Source: Chaenocephalus aceratus (Eukaryota > Chordata > Actinopteri > Perciformes > Channichthyidae). From it: a DNA stretch of 64,000 nucleotides. Location: positions 17,172,012 to 17,236,011 of the forward strand of contig CM043801.1 of NCBI GenBank assembly GCA_023974075.1, given 5' to 3'. Positions within the stretch are counted from its first letter, which is position 1; each line of letters begins with the position of its first letter. The translations under genes and the position numbers were made by a program. Shown piece by piece: positions 1 to 12,360 of this stretch. The notes under the pieces were generated by a model, which saw nothing but the letters and a program-made list of their open reading frames with translations, did no database searches and had not been told where the DNA came from.

Positions 1-10
1 CTGTTGATTT

Positions 11-45
11 ACTTAGAAGCCAAGCCTATTGCTTGGCTTCTAAGT
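11..45. repeat. perfect 15-bp hairpin in a pif1 intron
   Basis: ACTTAGAAGCCAAGC at 11-25 is followed by a 5-base loop and its exact reverse complement at 31-45. The function is unknown. It may be a transposon end or a structured intronic RNA. Confidence 0.7.
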
Positions 46-303
46 TTCAAGGTCCACTCAGAAAATTCAATCTAACCTGAAGCTATTCCTGGAGGTCTAG
101 GTCACTATAAATGCAATACAAAATATATATTAATTTGTTTCAGGCTAATTGAATTTGGATTGCCGAGTTAGATATGCATTCATGAAAAGCAACACTGCTG
201 TACTTCAGCTACACTGAAGAAGAGGGCTTCCACCAAGATGAAGGGATCTCATCGCGGTGATTTATGTAGCATTTGTTTCAGTATTTTCAAGCACAATACC
301 AAC

Positions 304-449
304 CTGGCTCTTGTGGATGGAGATGGCCCAGGCCAGTTTGAGTGGCAGCTGCTGTCGGCTCAGGTGGAGCCCTCCACCCGACTTAAACACCCAGCGCTCA
401 AGCTTTAGCACCTCAGTGACGCCACACAGGAAATGCACATGTGGGAGTC
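304..449 (-). CDS. pif1: pif1 coding exon 10 (motif V)
   Basis: Encodes [39 protein letters not shown] and ends at CAG before donor GTTGGT. The expected following exon (GMTLD through SRA motif VI) was searched for by eye in 1-260 and is not there, so it lies beyond the left edge. Confidence 0.93.
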
Positions 450-3400
450 CTGGGGAGACGGTGAATGAGTCAGTACATGGTTGGACAAAAACTGGAGAGA
501 CATAATCCATGTCATTAAAAAGCCATTTGTCTTGTTTTTCTTGCTTGCCAATACAACATTAAAATAAGTTAGTTTTCTATTAAATCCTCCAACTATCCTT
601 CAAAGTAATCTTCTGCTATTCTATTGTCACTTAAGGGCATATTCTGGCTTTTGTAATTAATGAATCCCCATCCATAAATAAAATACTGACCATGTTTTCC
701 ATTCTCAAAGGCCACCACAACGCCCCGCGCTCCGTTCACCAGACCTCGAGCGACATCCAGGTTCTTTGTCAGCATGACCTTAAGGAGAAGAATCACCACA
801 TTAAAAAAAGGCCTTTACTCAAACCGAGTGCTCCGTTGCCACTATGACACGTATAGAAAGTGCAGTGTTATGCCACATTGCAGTAGATTGTGGAGAAGTT
901 CACTCACCTGCGCTCCCACTTTGAGCTGGATCAGTCTGCTGACAGGGCTGTGAGCATCGATCGTCTTCACCAGGGCGGGGTCGCTGTCCAGCGCCTCAAA
1001 CACACGCGCTGAACCTAAAAAAAAGGGACATGCAGAGATTCATTTCACAGGCTAAAATATTGTTATTATTTAGAGGCAATTGTTTTATATTCAATTATTC
1101 ATATATAATCGTTTTCCTTTTATTGTTAATATTCAGGCAGTTTTAAATAGAACTATGACGTGATGAAACTGGCAAACAGTGATGTAAAGAAATCAGAGTA
1201 AGAAACCAAGGAAATGGTTTAAAGATTAATGTTTTTTTTTCTTTTACTACATTTATGCTTAACCTTTCCTGAAAATTACAATTAAAAAAGATAATGCAGG
1301 ATTTGATATGTTTTACAAGACATACAGTAAGGGCAGGAATTCTCTCGCTCTGCTACTATCACCTAAAGAATATATCTGGGATTAAAAGACTAATGTCACA
1401 GCAGGATTTGGAAAAACTTGTCCATGCTTTTATCTTCAGTAGACTGGACTACTGTAATGGTGTCTTCACAGGTCTCACTAAAAAATCTATTAGAAAGCTG
1501 CAGCTGATTCAGAACGCCGCTGCTCGAGTCCTCACTAACACTAAGAAAGTGGATCACATCACTCCAGTTCTGAAGTCTTTACACTGGCTTCCTGTGTGTC
1601 AAAGAATAGATTTCAAAATACTGCTGCTGGTTTATAAAGCACTGAATGGTTTAGGCCCAAATTACATTTCTGACCTCCTGCTAAATTATGAACCATCCAG
1701 ATCTCTCAGGTCTTCAGGGACTGGTCAGCTTTCTGTCCCCAGAGTCAGAACTAAACATGAAGAAGCAGCGTTCAGTTATTATGCTCCAAATATCTGGAAC
1801 GAACTCCCAGAAACCTGCAGGTCCGCTGCAACTCTTACTACTTTTAAATCCAGGCTGAAGACTTTTCTTTTTGTCTTCAGCCTGGAGACAGAATAGTTGA
1901 CCCCCCCCTACCTGGACGCCTGGCTGCTTCTCGCACAGTCGGAGCAGGAGGCTGTTACGCAGACAAATGTCCTCGTAAAGCACCTGCTCAACCTGGGTTT
2001 CATAATAAACACAGAGAAGAGCATGTTGTGCCCCGCGCAGACTATACTCTTCCTGGGTTTACGCCTGAACTCGGTGCCCTTTTCAGCTCGCTTGTCAGCG
2101 GAAAGAGTGAAAGCTTTCAGAGCTTGTCTCGCTCTTTTCCAGCTGCGTAAACATGTTCTCTTCAGATCATGCCTGCGATTGCTGGGGCTCATGGCGTCAG
2201 CCATCCTGGTCGTACGACTGGGACGCTTACACATGAGGGAGTTTCAGCGCTGGGTGGCCGCCCTAAAACTAAACACAGAGTGATGGTTACTGCGAAATGC
2301 GTAATGGCACGGCGCCACTGGCTGCACCCGACTTTTCTAGTACGGGGCGTGCCTATGGGTGCTGTCCTTTCACGGAAAGTGGTCACCACGGACGCATGTC
2401 TGACAGGTTGGGGAGGTATTTACGAAGGTCGCCCGGTAAGGGGTCTCTGGAGCAGAGACCTCCAGCGGGCGCACATAAATTACCTGGAGCTTTTAGCGGT
2501 GTTTCTCACCCTAAAACGCTTTCTGCCTTTCCTCAGGGGACATCACGTCCTCGTGAGGACAGACAATACGACCACAATATCGTATATTAACCGCCAAGGG
2601 GGTTTGCGTTCTCTCCAGTTACACACACTGGCATGCAAACTGATCCTATGGAGCGGTAGACGTCTCCTCTCTCTGAGAGCGCCGCACGTACCGGGAGTGA
2701 TGAACCTCGGGGCTGACCTACTGTCCAGAGGTGCACCACTTTATGCAGACTGGACTCTACATCCAAGGATTGTGAGCCAGCTGTGGGTGCGTTACGGCAG
2801 AGCCGCGGTGGATCTGTTCGCATCGAAAGACAACGCTCAGTGTCAGCTGTTCTTTTCGATGCGCGATCTAAATGCACAGTTAGGCGTGGATGCACTCGCA
2901 CACGATTGGCCCCCGGGCTTTCTGTACGCGTTCCCACCCCTGGCTCTGATACCCCCAATTCTGGCCAGAGTGAGAGAGCAACGCCACACACTTATCCTGA
3001 TAGCTCCGCACTGGCCAGCTATGTACTGGCTAGTGGAGATATATCAGCTGCTGTGCGGGCAGCCATGGCAGCTCCCACTACGCAGCCAGGGACATACTGT
3101 CCCAAGCGGGGGGGGGGCGATCTTTCACTCACACCCAGAGCGCTTGGCTCTATAGGCCTGGCCCGTGAGTGGTACAATCTGAATACAGTGTAACATGAAG
3201 CTGACCCTGGCAGCTGCCAAGCGAGCCAGTGGCACTCATGCGCTATCTGTAGTCTTCAGGCACTCGGTTCGCCCCAGGGCAAACAGAGTGTGGTTGAAGC
3301 CCAACCCTGCCTTTATCTTAAGGCGGTTGGTTCAGGTACCATATTTGACATTGAGGCATCCTCCCCGCCACTGTATTCCTCCGGGGAACAGCGGCCGGAT

Positions 3401-6400
3401 TTGCCGTGTCCAGCCCGTGCTTTACGCACGTACAGGGACAGATTAAGGGTGCTTCGTCATAATGACCAACCCCTTTGTGTCCTGGGCTAACCCTTATAAG
3501 GGCAAGCCTGTTACTAAGCAACGGCTCTCCCACTGGTTTGTGGAAGCAATTGCTTTGGGGCCCATACGAGTCAGAGTTCGCAGGCACCCTCGGGTCCGCG
3601 AGCTCTTTCGACTCAGGGTCTGGTTGCATCCTGGGCTCTGTCCAGGATGTCTCCCATCCAAGACATCGGTGCAGCGGCGAGCTGGTCCTCGCCGCTCACT
3701 TTTGTCCGCCTCTTAACAGTCTGGACGTTCTGCTCCCAGTGTGACTCAAGCAGTGCTGGGCACCTGGTTGAGTCAGAGCTCTACCTGTTAAAGTTCTGGT
3801 TGGTTTGGTGATTTTCGAGATAAGCTCGTCTGGCAATACGGGAGCTACAATATCCCATAGTGAGACATCGAACGTAGTGTTATGAATGAGAACTATAGGT
3901 TACTTACGTAACCCCAGTCCTCAGACTAACATGAAGTGAGATGTCTCACCAGACGGCCCTCCTTGCTATGGTGAAGCGAGAAGAGGTGCTTATTTTGAAT
4001 GACGTATGCGTCGTGGCGCAAGCTACTTATAGGGGGTGAATTCCCTGACGCTGACGTCAAGATCACCAGCCAATCAGGATTGGCGTAATGAGATTGATGC
4101 TTCTTTTTGCTCCACGATGAGGCGCATCCCATAGTGAGACATCTCACTTCATGTTACTCTGAGCGCTGGGGTTACGTAAGTAACCTATAGGTTTCTATGC
4201 ATTTTGATGGTTTTGGGGGGTTTGACCCCCAAAACATTTTCGAACCCTAGGGGCTGGCTCCCCCAAAAGAATTAAATAACCTAACACCGAAATAAAGTAA
4301 CAAAAAAGTAACTAAATCCACCAGAAACCCGAAAATCTTTGCGCGCGGGGGTCACTTACATGTGTCCCGTTTCTCCATTTCTGGAAGTTGGCAACCCTAG
4401 TCAGGACATCGAGTCCACAGTTTCCCTCACGGGAAAAAGACCGGCGCTAGCGTTCGTTCCTGGGTGCGTTGTGCGAGGTGCATCCACCTCCCTGCAGCAC
4501 ATACTCTCCACAGCTGAAGCCTATCAAGCAAAACGTTTATCAGGAAACCGTATTACTTCTCTCTCCCCCCTTCGCTCCTCTCTCTCCCCCCCTTCACTCC
4601 TGCATTAGGTAACGCGAGATACGGCTGATACTTGCGCATTCGTTTCTGTTATGGATCAGTATCAACAGTCCTGCCACCAGTAACGTTACTATATTATCAA
4701 TACTACTTTAGTTATAGCCTGATATATGATTGCTAACTTTACAATGTTGTGATGTGATCAGGGGCGGTCCTAGGGGGGGCCAGTGCCCCCCTAACACTGA
4801 CCTCTGACCCCCCTGTGGCCCCCCCCTAAAAATGAAAAGTGATTTATTACTAGGGATGCACGATATTGGGTTTTTGAAACCGATACCGATAACTTCCTGC
4901 TTCTCAAGACCGATACTAAAAAAAGATTTACGCCACTAATTATTTTAACGCGATTAACGCATGTGTATTTTTTTTCCTTGGCCGCCCCGTAGTTTCAGAG
5001 CGCATCGAGTTTAAAATACCATCTACAAGCTGATGCTGACAGCCCCGCTCCTGCCGCCCGCTTGTGGCAGACCACACTTCCACGCTCACCGGCAGGCACC
5101 GACTGGCCACCTGGAGGACCGGGAGGGTGTGTGTATGTGTGGCCCGAGCGAGCGAGAGAGAGACCTTACGTGCATTGTTGTTGTTAGCATCTGGTGCTAG
5201 CTAGCTGCGCTAACGGATATAAGGAGGTGTTTAAATGAAAACAGAGGTGCGACATTTCGCCACAACTGCGCCGAGCACTTGACTTTATGCAGGAAGCCAG
5301 ACATTGGGACATTGTACGAAAAGTCAGCACGGATAGTGCACAACATGATTGCAGCGTCCAGGCAGCTCCGGTTCGAGCACACGCCTTGACACACACACAC
5401 ACTATTGTATTATTGTCTTCGTACGCTTTTAACACACCATCGTAGCGATGGCGATGTTTCAGGTGACTGATCAGGTTCGAAGTATTAGGGAGCACTGGAT
5501 TTGTGAAGAACTCCCCTCTTCCTAAACCACTAATACCACAGTACTGGCAAAACGGGAGGAGCCGAGTGAAAAACAAGCGCCCCTCACCCGAATCCACCCA
5601 CACCGCAGTATTTTTTGTTTTTTTTTTACCCAAAAAATATATTGTATATTATCGGGGCTATTAATACTGGTATCGGGTTTATCGGGATGACGTCATAATT
5701 CCTAATATCGGACCGATAATTCGTGCATCCCTATTTATTACCAGTGTTGGGCAAGTTACTTTAAAAAAGTAATTAGTAATAGTTACTGCTCTCAAAAACG
5801 GGTTACTTTATTAGTTACTACATTATAAAAGTAACTAGTAAGAAGTTACTTTACTTTAAAAAATAATAACAATAAAAATACAAGTGTTTGTGTTGTTCTG
5901 TGGCACAGTAAGAGAAACGACAACTCCCCATCATTGTAGCATAATGGAAACATTAACATTATGGATAGATTACCGGCCCTCAAGTGAGTACTGCAAGACA
6001 TAGCCCAAGAACGCAATGGTGAGAGATCTATTGAGGCACGTGGTCTGCTGGCACAGTTGGATCTAGAATTCATTGTGCATCTTGTAACACTCCGTAAAGT
6101 GTTTGCAGAAACAACATTTCTCTCTGACATGTTACAGTCTTCATCCCTTGACCTTTCAAAGACTGTGGATTTAGTTGGATCTTTAGTTCAGACATTGAAT
6201 GACTTCAGGCAGGAGTCATTTTTTGATAACTTGTGGGATGAAGTGTTGAACATTTCTGAGCAATGTGATACTGCAATACAGCCAGCAGCAAAACGACAAA
6301 AACGACTGAGCTCTAAACCTGCTGAAAGCTTCGTACTGACTACTGTTGGACAGAGAGAGACAGAACAAGATAAACACGGGTTTCGTACAGCCTTTTTCTA

Positions 6401-9400
6401 CCCTGTCCTTGATCAGATGCTCAATGAGCTTAATAGACGGTTTTCAAACACAAAAATGAATAGATGACATGATGAATAGCATCCAAGTTCCTAACCCCAA
6501 AAGTGATGCATTTCTGAAGGAGACAACTCTGTTTTCATTTGCTGTTTGTATGATGCAAATATTGAGGACTTGGGGCATGAGCTACATCAGTTCAGCAGAA
6601 TTTTGAAATAAAGACTGGGATGCAGAGACCTGATAGTACAGTGGAGCTTGTTCAGTTCATTGAGCCTTATAAAGAAGTGTTTTTTGAGCTCTTCAGACTC
6701 TGCAAAATAGCAGTCGCAATCCCAGTCAGTTCTGCTTCCTGTGAGCGTAGTTTTTCTACATTGAAGCTGGTCAAAACTTTTCTCAGATCCACCATAACTG
6801 ATGAGACACTGAGCAATCTGGGTCTGCTTAGTATTTGTCAAGGAGGTCAAAGGCTTTGAATCTTAACTTATTTGTTGATCGGTTTGCCAAAAATCACAAA
6901 TACCGCAAGATTTTGTTTGTAATGTGAGATTTTGGGAAGGAAACTACAGCCTGGGATGCAGACACCCTTATCTAAAGTAGAGATGTAACTGTTCATTGCC
7001 TTTATTTTTATATAAATATGATATTAGTGCAAAAATGGTACTATAACTTAAGCTGAAGCTAACAGTAATAACTATAAGATCTATCTGAAATAAATAAGTG
7101 TACTGAAACAAATACCAATAGCTGTATTGCATTGTTTTCTTATGCGCAATTACTTCATACTGTCTAGTTCTCTTTTTCGTCCTGCATTTATTGGGCCCCC
7201 CTCAGAAAATAACTGGCCCCCCAGTGGCCCCCCCAGTCAAATTGGTCTAGAACCACCACTAGATGTGACTGACGTTAGCCAACATTAACTGTAGCTAACG
7301 CCGGTGTTGTGCCGTAGATTGAAGCCTTGCCGTAGATTGAAGCCCTGTTCGCGGGGACGCGCAAACGTGACGTCATCGCCTGTATTGAGCGTTTGTCTAG
7401 TTTAATAAGCTTTTCTCTCTCTTTTGAATGATATATTTCCCATCAGATTAAACAGCAAACGGCTGAATAAATAATGTGCATACAATTGCGAGGTGGCTCG
7501 TTTTAAGGACACTTTTCAGATAGTCACAATCTTCGTATTGGGACAAACTTCAGTTTTTGAGTGCAGTCCCACTCTGCTATGTTCCTCCTTCCTACAGAAC
7601 AGACAATGACAGGATAATATGTCATTTGTCAGGATAGTCCTATTTCTTAAAACCTTCTCTGTTGTTTAAAAGTCTGATAACCACGAATAGTAAGCAATTC
7701 TATGACAGTAATGATATAACATATGTCAGACACTGTGTTATTTTCAAGCAAGCCTAAAAGATCATTTGTTCAAACTGGCTTCACTCACTTTAATTGCTCC
7801 TTTGAATGTAATTTTCCTCTGTGGTTTCCTACTCAACACATGGTTGTATTGTAATGCCACTCATATTTTATTTTTTATTGTATTTTAAGGTGACATTGAA
7901 TGCTTTGAAAGGTGCCCTAAAATAAAGTGTATTATTGATCTTATATCTGTGCCTACATCACAATATTAATGTTCCTTATTTTAGATCTACACCCATCTCT
8001 ATAACATGTTCAGCCGAGCAGGTATTTCTCCTGCCAGATATGGCACCCCCCCACCTACAACTTTGTCCAGGACAGTCACAACTTTTGGTGAGTCTGTGAC
8101 TATCCTGGACAAAGATATAGGGGGGGTTCCAAATCCGGCAGGAGAAATACCTGCCCTTAATATGTTATGTAGAACAGTGCAGATCTTCCCTATTGACACC
8201 AGGATTAACCCAGTCTAAAATAAGGAATTAAATGTAATGTAATAGAGGCACAGATACAAAATCAATAATACACTTTATTTTAGGGCACCTTTAAAAGCAT
8301 TCAATGTCACTTTAAAATACAATTAAAAAAAAATATGAGTGGCATTACAATACAAACATGTGTTGAGTAGGAATATATAAAAATGATATTCAAAGGAGCA
8401 ATTCAAGTGAGTGAAGCCAGTTTGAACACATTATCTTTTAGGCTTGATTGAAAATAACACAGTGTCTGACATGATCATATATGTGCTATCATTACTGTTA
8501 TATCATTGCTTACTATTCGTGGTTATCAGACACTTGAACAACAGAGAAGGTTTTAAGAAATAGGACTATACTGACAAATCACATATTATCCTGTCATTGT
8601 CTGTTCTGTAGGAAGGAGGAATATAACAGAGTGGGACTATACACTCAAAAACGTAAGTTTAGATTGTGACAGATCTGAAAAACGTGTCCTTAAAACGAGC
8701 CTCCTCGCAATTGGATGCACATTATTTATTCAGCCGTTTGCTGTTAATCTGATATATCATTCAAAAGAGAGAAAAAAGCTTAGAAAAGGGTGAAAAAAGC
8801 TTAGAAAACGGCGAACGCTCAATACAGGCAATGACGTCACCTTTGCGCGTTCCTGCGAACAGGGCTTCAACCTACGGCATAACATCGGTCACTCACCAAG
8901 ACAGCTGCTCTGTTCTCCACTGGTTCTCCTCACACCACAGCTCCATTTCTCCCCGATGGCTGTTATTTCTTCTAATCCTTGGCTGCTCCTGGTCTCTTGG
9001 ACGCCTAGCAGGCTCATAATTATATGCATTGGAATGTATATTTTCAACCTCTTCTGTGTCAAAACTAGCATTGTGATCCATGTTTATTCATACGTTAGAC
9101 CGGCCGCTCTCCCCCATGTTATGTCACACGCGGGAGGTCACGTGGGGAGGCTTGTTTTATGCAGAAGTAAAAATGTCTTACAAAACCACGCCAGATGTCA
9201 CTGTAGTGTATTATGTATATTTTTTTGAAAATCTAGTGTATACATCATTTTCCAACACATTTATTCACAGGTGTGTCTAACCTGCAAGTTGCTCTTTAAG
9301 GATCATGACAAATGTGGTGGTTCGCACTTCTGATATGCTACTGCTTACAAAATAAAAGTTAAGCGGAACAGGATACAACAGAAAATAAGTGGCGTCTGGC

Positions 9401-12297
9401 TGACACTCTAGGAAACGGCTTTCACAAGGTGCATCGAGGCTAACAATTAGTTAGTTTCCACCTGGATCCAAGCCAAAGGAAGTAGAGCCTGTTTCGAACT
9501 GAAAATAGAAAATCTAATCAGACAGAAGAAGTCAAACCTGGCAGCTGCTGGAGTTTGTTGTCGTTTGTGAGCTCCACGTCATTCTTGTGCGTGCACAGCC
9601 TGGTCGCCAGAATGCCGTCCTTCTCGATGCAATGGTAGGCGCTTTCCATCAGCTTAGCAGTGACTTCCTCCGTCACCCTGAATGGTGTTAATTAAGACGG
9701 AACTTTTCCTTAGTAAAGCCATTTTTTTTGCAGCTCAGCACAAATGTTCTGTAGAATACAAAATGACCTGCTGTGCCTGAAAGGCCTTTAACAGCTAAAC
9801 ATGCATTTATGTAACACATAACTACACACATTATCTTGTACATTTGGTATAAAGTGGGATGCATTGGGATCACATTTGCGCAATAGAAAGACACACATTT
9901 AGAATGAAATTGGGGGGAAGGAGCAGTGACCATTCATTTACCTGCCCACTCTCACTTTCTGCAGGAGGGAGATGAATGACTGGTCAGTTTGCCTCCGCAC
10001 CTCCATCAGCTCCATGTTGACCTGGATCACCTTATGCCAACTCCTGGCCTGAAGGAGCAGAAAGGATAAAAAAAAATTTTTAAACATCCATAAATTATCC
10101 TGATGGATAGTGTGTGGAACTGTTGTGACTCATGGCAACAGAATGAATCACTCCGTAAAGAAGTGACTTGCATGGAGAAGTGCAAAATGTTGCTTTGATA
10201 GTTTAACAGAAAGAAAAGGGCCAACTGTTTCAAAATGGATCAATTTTCAGGGTTTTTCATTTGAAACGGCAGAAATTGCAGTCTCATGCGCTCAAATATG
10301 GATATGTTCAGCTTTGCTCTGGTTTACATCACATTGACATGTACCTTATGGTATTAGACTGAACAAGATATCTTGAAAAGACATCCCCTTGAACTTTGAG
10401 CAGCTGGGGAGGACATTTTCACTTTATTATGATAAATTATGGTACGAATGATTCATAGATGGAAATAACACAATTACAAACGGTTACCCAATGTTTACTT
10501 TCATTTACATATTTAAAGCACATGAAATATTGAAAATCCCATTACCTAAATACACCTAAAAAATATCAATATAAATCAGCTGAGAAAACACTAACAATGT
10601 CAACATAATATTATATTTCTCTATTAAGAGCAAAAGGAGGATTTTTTACGTTTCAGTGTAAATTGCCCAACCGCTCCAATCCCCTTCAGCTTCTGATACA
10701 GTGTTACCAAATCAATGACAAACAAAGAGAGCTCTACGGTCTGACCTGGAAGCAGAAGCTGGCCTTTTCCTTTCCCTTGGAAATAGGAGGCAGCTGCAGG
10801 AAGTCGCCACAGATGATCAGCTGGATGCCTCCAAACGGCGCAGTCGACCCTCCTCACCGACCTATTAAAGCGCAGAGAGAAGAAAGTTGCACTGAAGATG
10901 ACTTTTGTGATTATATTTGTTTTCATGGCTGCAGAATTGTCATTATTCCTCATCAGATAGCCTTTAAAATTCATAAAAAAATCTGCAATGCGTCACACAA
11001 TATATAACGCACATCCGAGCACTGCCGAGCTTGAATAAAATAGGAAATTGATTCTAACCAAACCCAAATACTGTCACACGTAAGGAATTGGAATCAACAC
11101 TGTGGATGTGTTAAAAATGGTCCTGCTTGAATTATGTGCTCAAACACCATCAGTGAAACTCTGAGGAACACTTCACTGTGAATGAATATTGAAGAGGACA
11201 TTTGAGTCTATGTGTAACATTTAAAATGTTCCCAGTGTGCATTTAAAAACTGAATTCACATATTGCAAAAATGTGGTTATAACAGAGAATGAAACATTTT
11301 TAATTGTTTAATTTAGATTAAAACTCTTACATTTAAAAAAGTGGTTCCAGGTTTATGAAAAGGTATGCCTTTACCCAACAGATGTCTGAAACCACAGGAA
11401 CAGGATGTTAATCTGTATAATGTGTTGGTTGTGTTAAGATGCCAATAAGTATACAATCACAGTTCTGTGGTTAGAGCTTAAAGGAATCATTAGCACAGGA
11501 AAAAGATATATCAAATACATACATGTATATCAGGGTTTCCGTTAGCCGGTAATTACCGGTTTTTAGCTGGTAAAATTTATTAAAAACCGGTAAATTCAAA
11601 ACTGCTGGTCAAAATGTCTGGTAATAATTAGGGAGGCTCCGATCGATCGCCGGTCATTATCGGCCGATATTCACTCTTAATAGTTTGATCGGTGCTCTCT
11701 ATAAAGGCCGATCAGGAGAGCTGGATCTGATCGATATGGACATAAACGTGATGAAGTGTAACCGTATGAGAGAGAGATCAGATCAGCTGCTGAGTCTGAC
11801 GAGACTCCCAGCTTCTGCATAATCACCTGAAGCCCCGCCCTCTGTTTAGCGAGCTGCAGGAGCTGCATGAGAAACTGACGGGCTGTCAGGAGAGGGAGGG
11901 AGAGGGGAAAAGAGAGGATCCGTTTCTCCCGTGTTATTATTCAAAGTTGATGTAAACTTCTGACTAATGTACGTTATCTACTACAAGTAGTTTGTTTGAT
12001 ATGTAATACTTATGTTGTTTGTTGTTGTGGAATCATTTATTGAAAAATGAATCTGAATTTTTCGATCTGTTACGATTATAAACTGAAGCAATATAAAAAT
12101 GAGCCCCGTGAACTGAGTTTTAAACTGAAGCATATCTGCTCATAGTCCGGTAATTACATGCTAACGGAAACTCTGCTACACAACTCTTCTTATTATTATT
12201 GAAATATGACCGGTAAGTTTCAAATGTGTCCGGTAAAATAAATTCTGCCAGGACATTTGACCGGCGAGAAAAAATCCTAGCGGAAACCCTGATATGG

Positions 12298-12360
<63 letters not shown>

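Larger units (their letters stand above)
4759..7261 (+). mobile_element. hAT DNA transposon with degenerate transposase
   Basis: The ends are CAGGGGCGGTCCTAG at 4,759 and an inverted CTAGAACCACCACTA ending at 7,261. They are flanked by GATGTGAT (4,751-4,758) and GATGTGAC (7,262-7,269), an 8-bp target duplication with one mismatch, the size expected for hAT elements. Both ends carry unusual G/C-only runs. It contains transposase remnants at 6,057-6,859 and is itself interrupted by a second hAT element (4,851-5,733). Confidence 0.8.

Noticed and set aside
3318..3629. Minus-strand frame over the DIRS recombinase region
   Set aside because: The plus strand carries recognisable recombinase motifs. 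The minus frame has none.
7999..8218. Pair of open frames on opposite strands with similar protein sequences
   Set aside because: They mirror each other because they lie at the centre of the 7,301-8,888 palindrome. There is no coding evidence.
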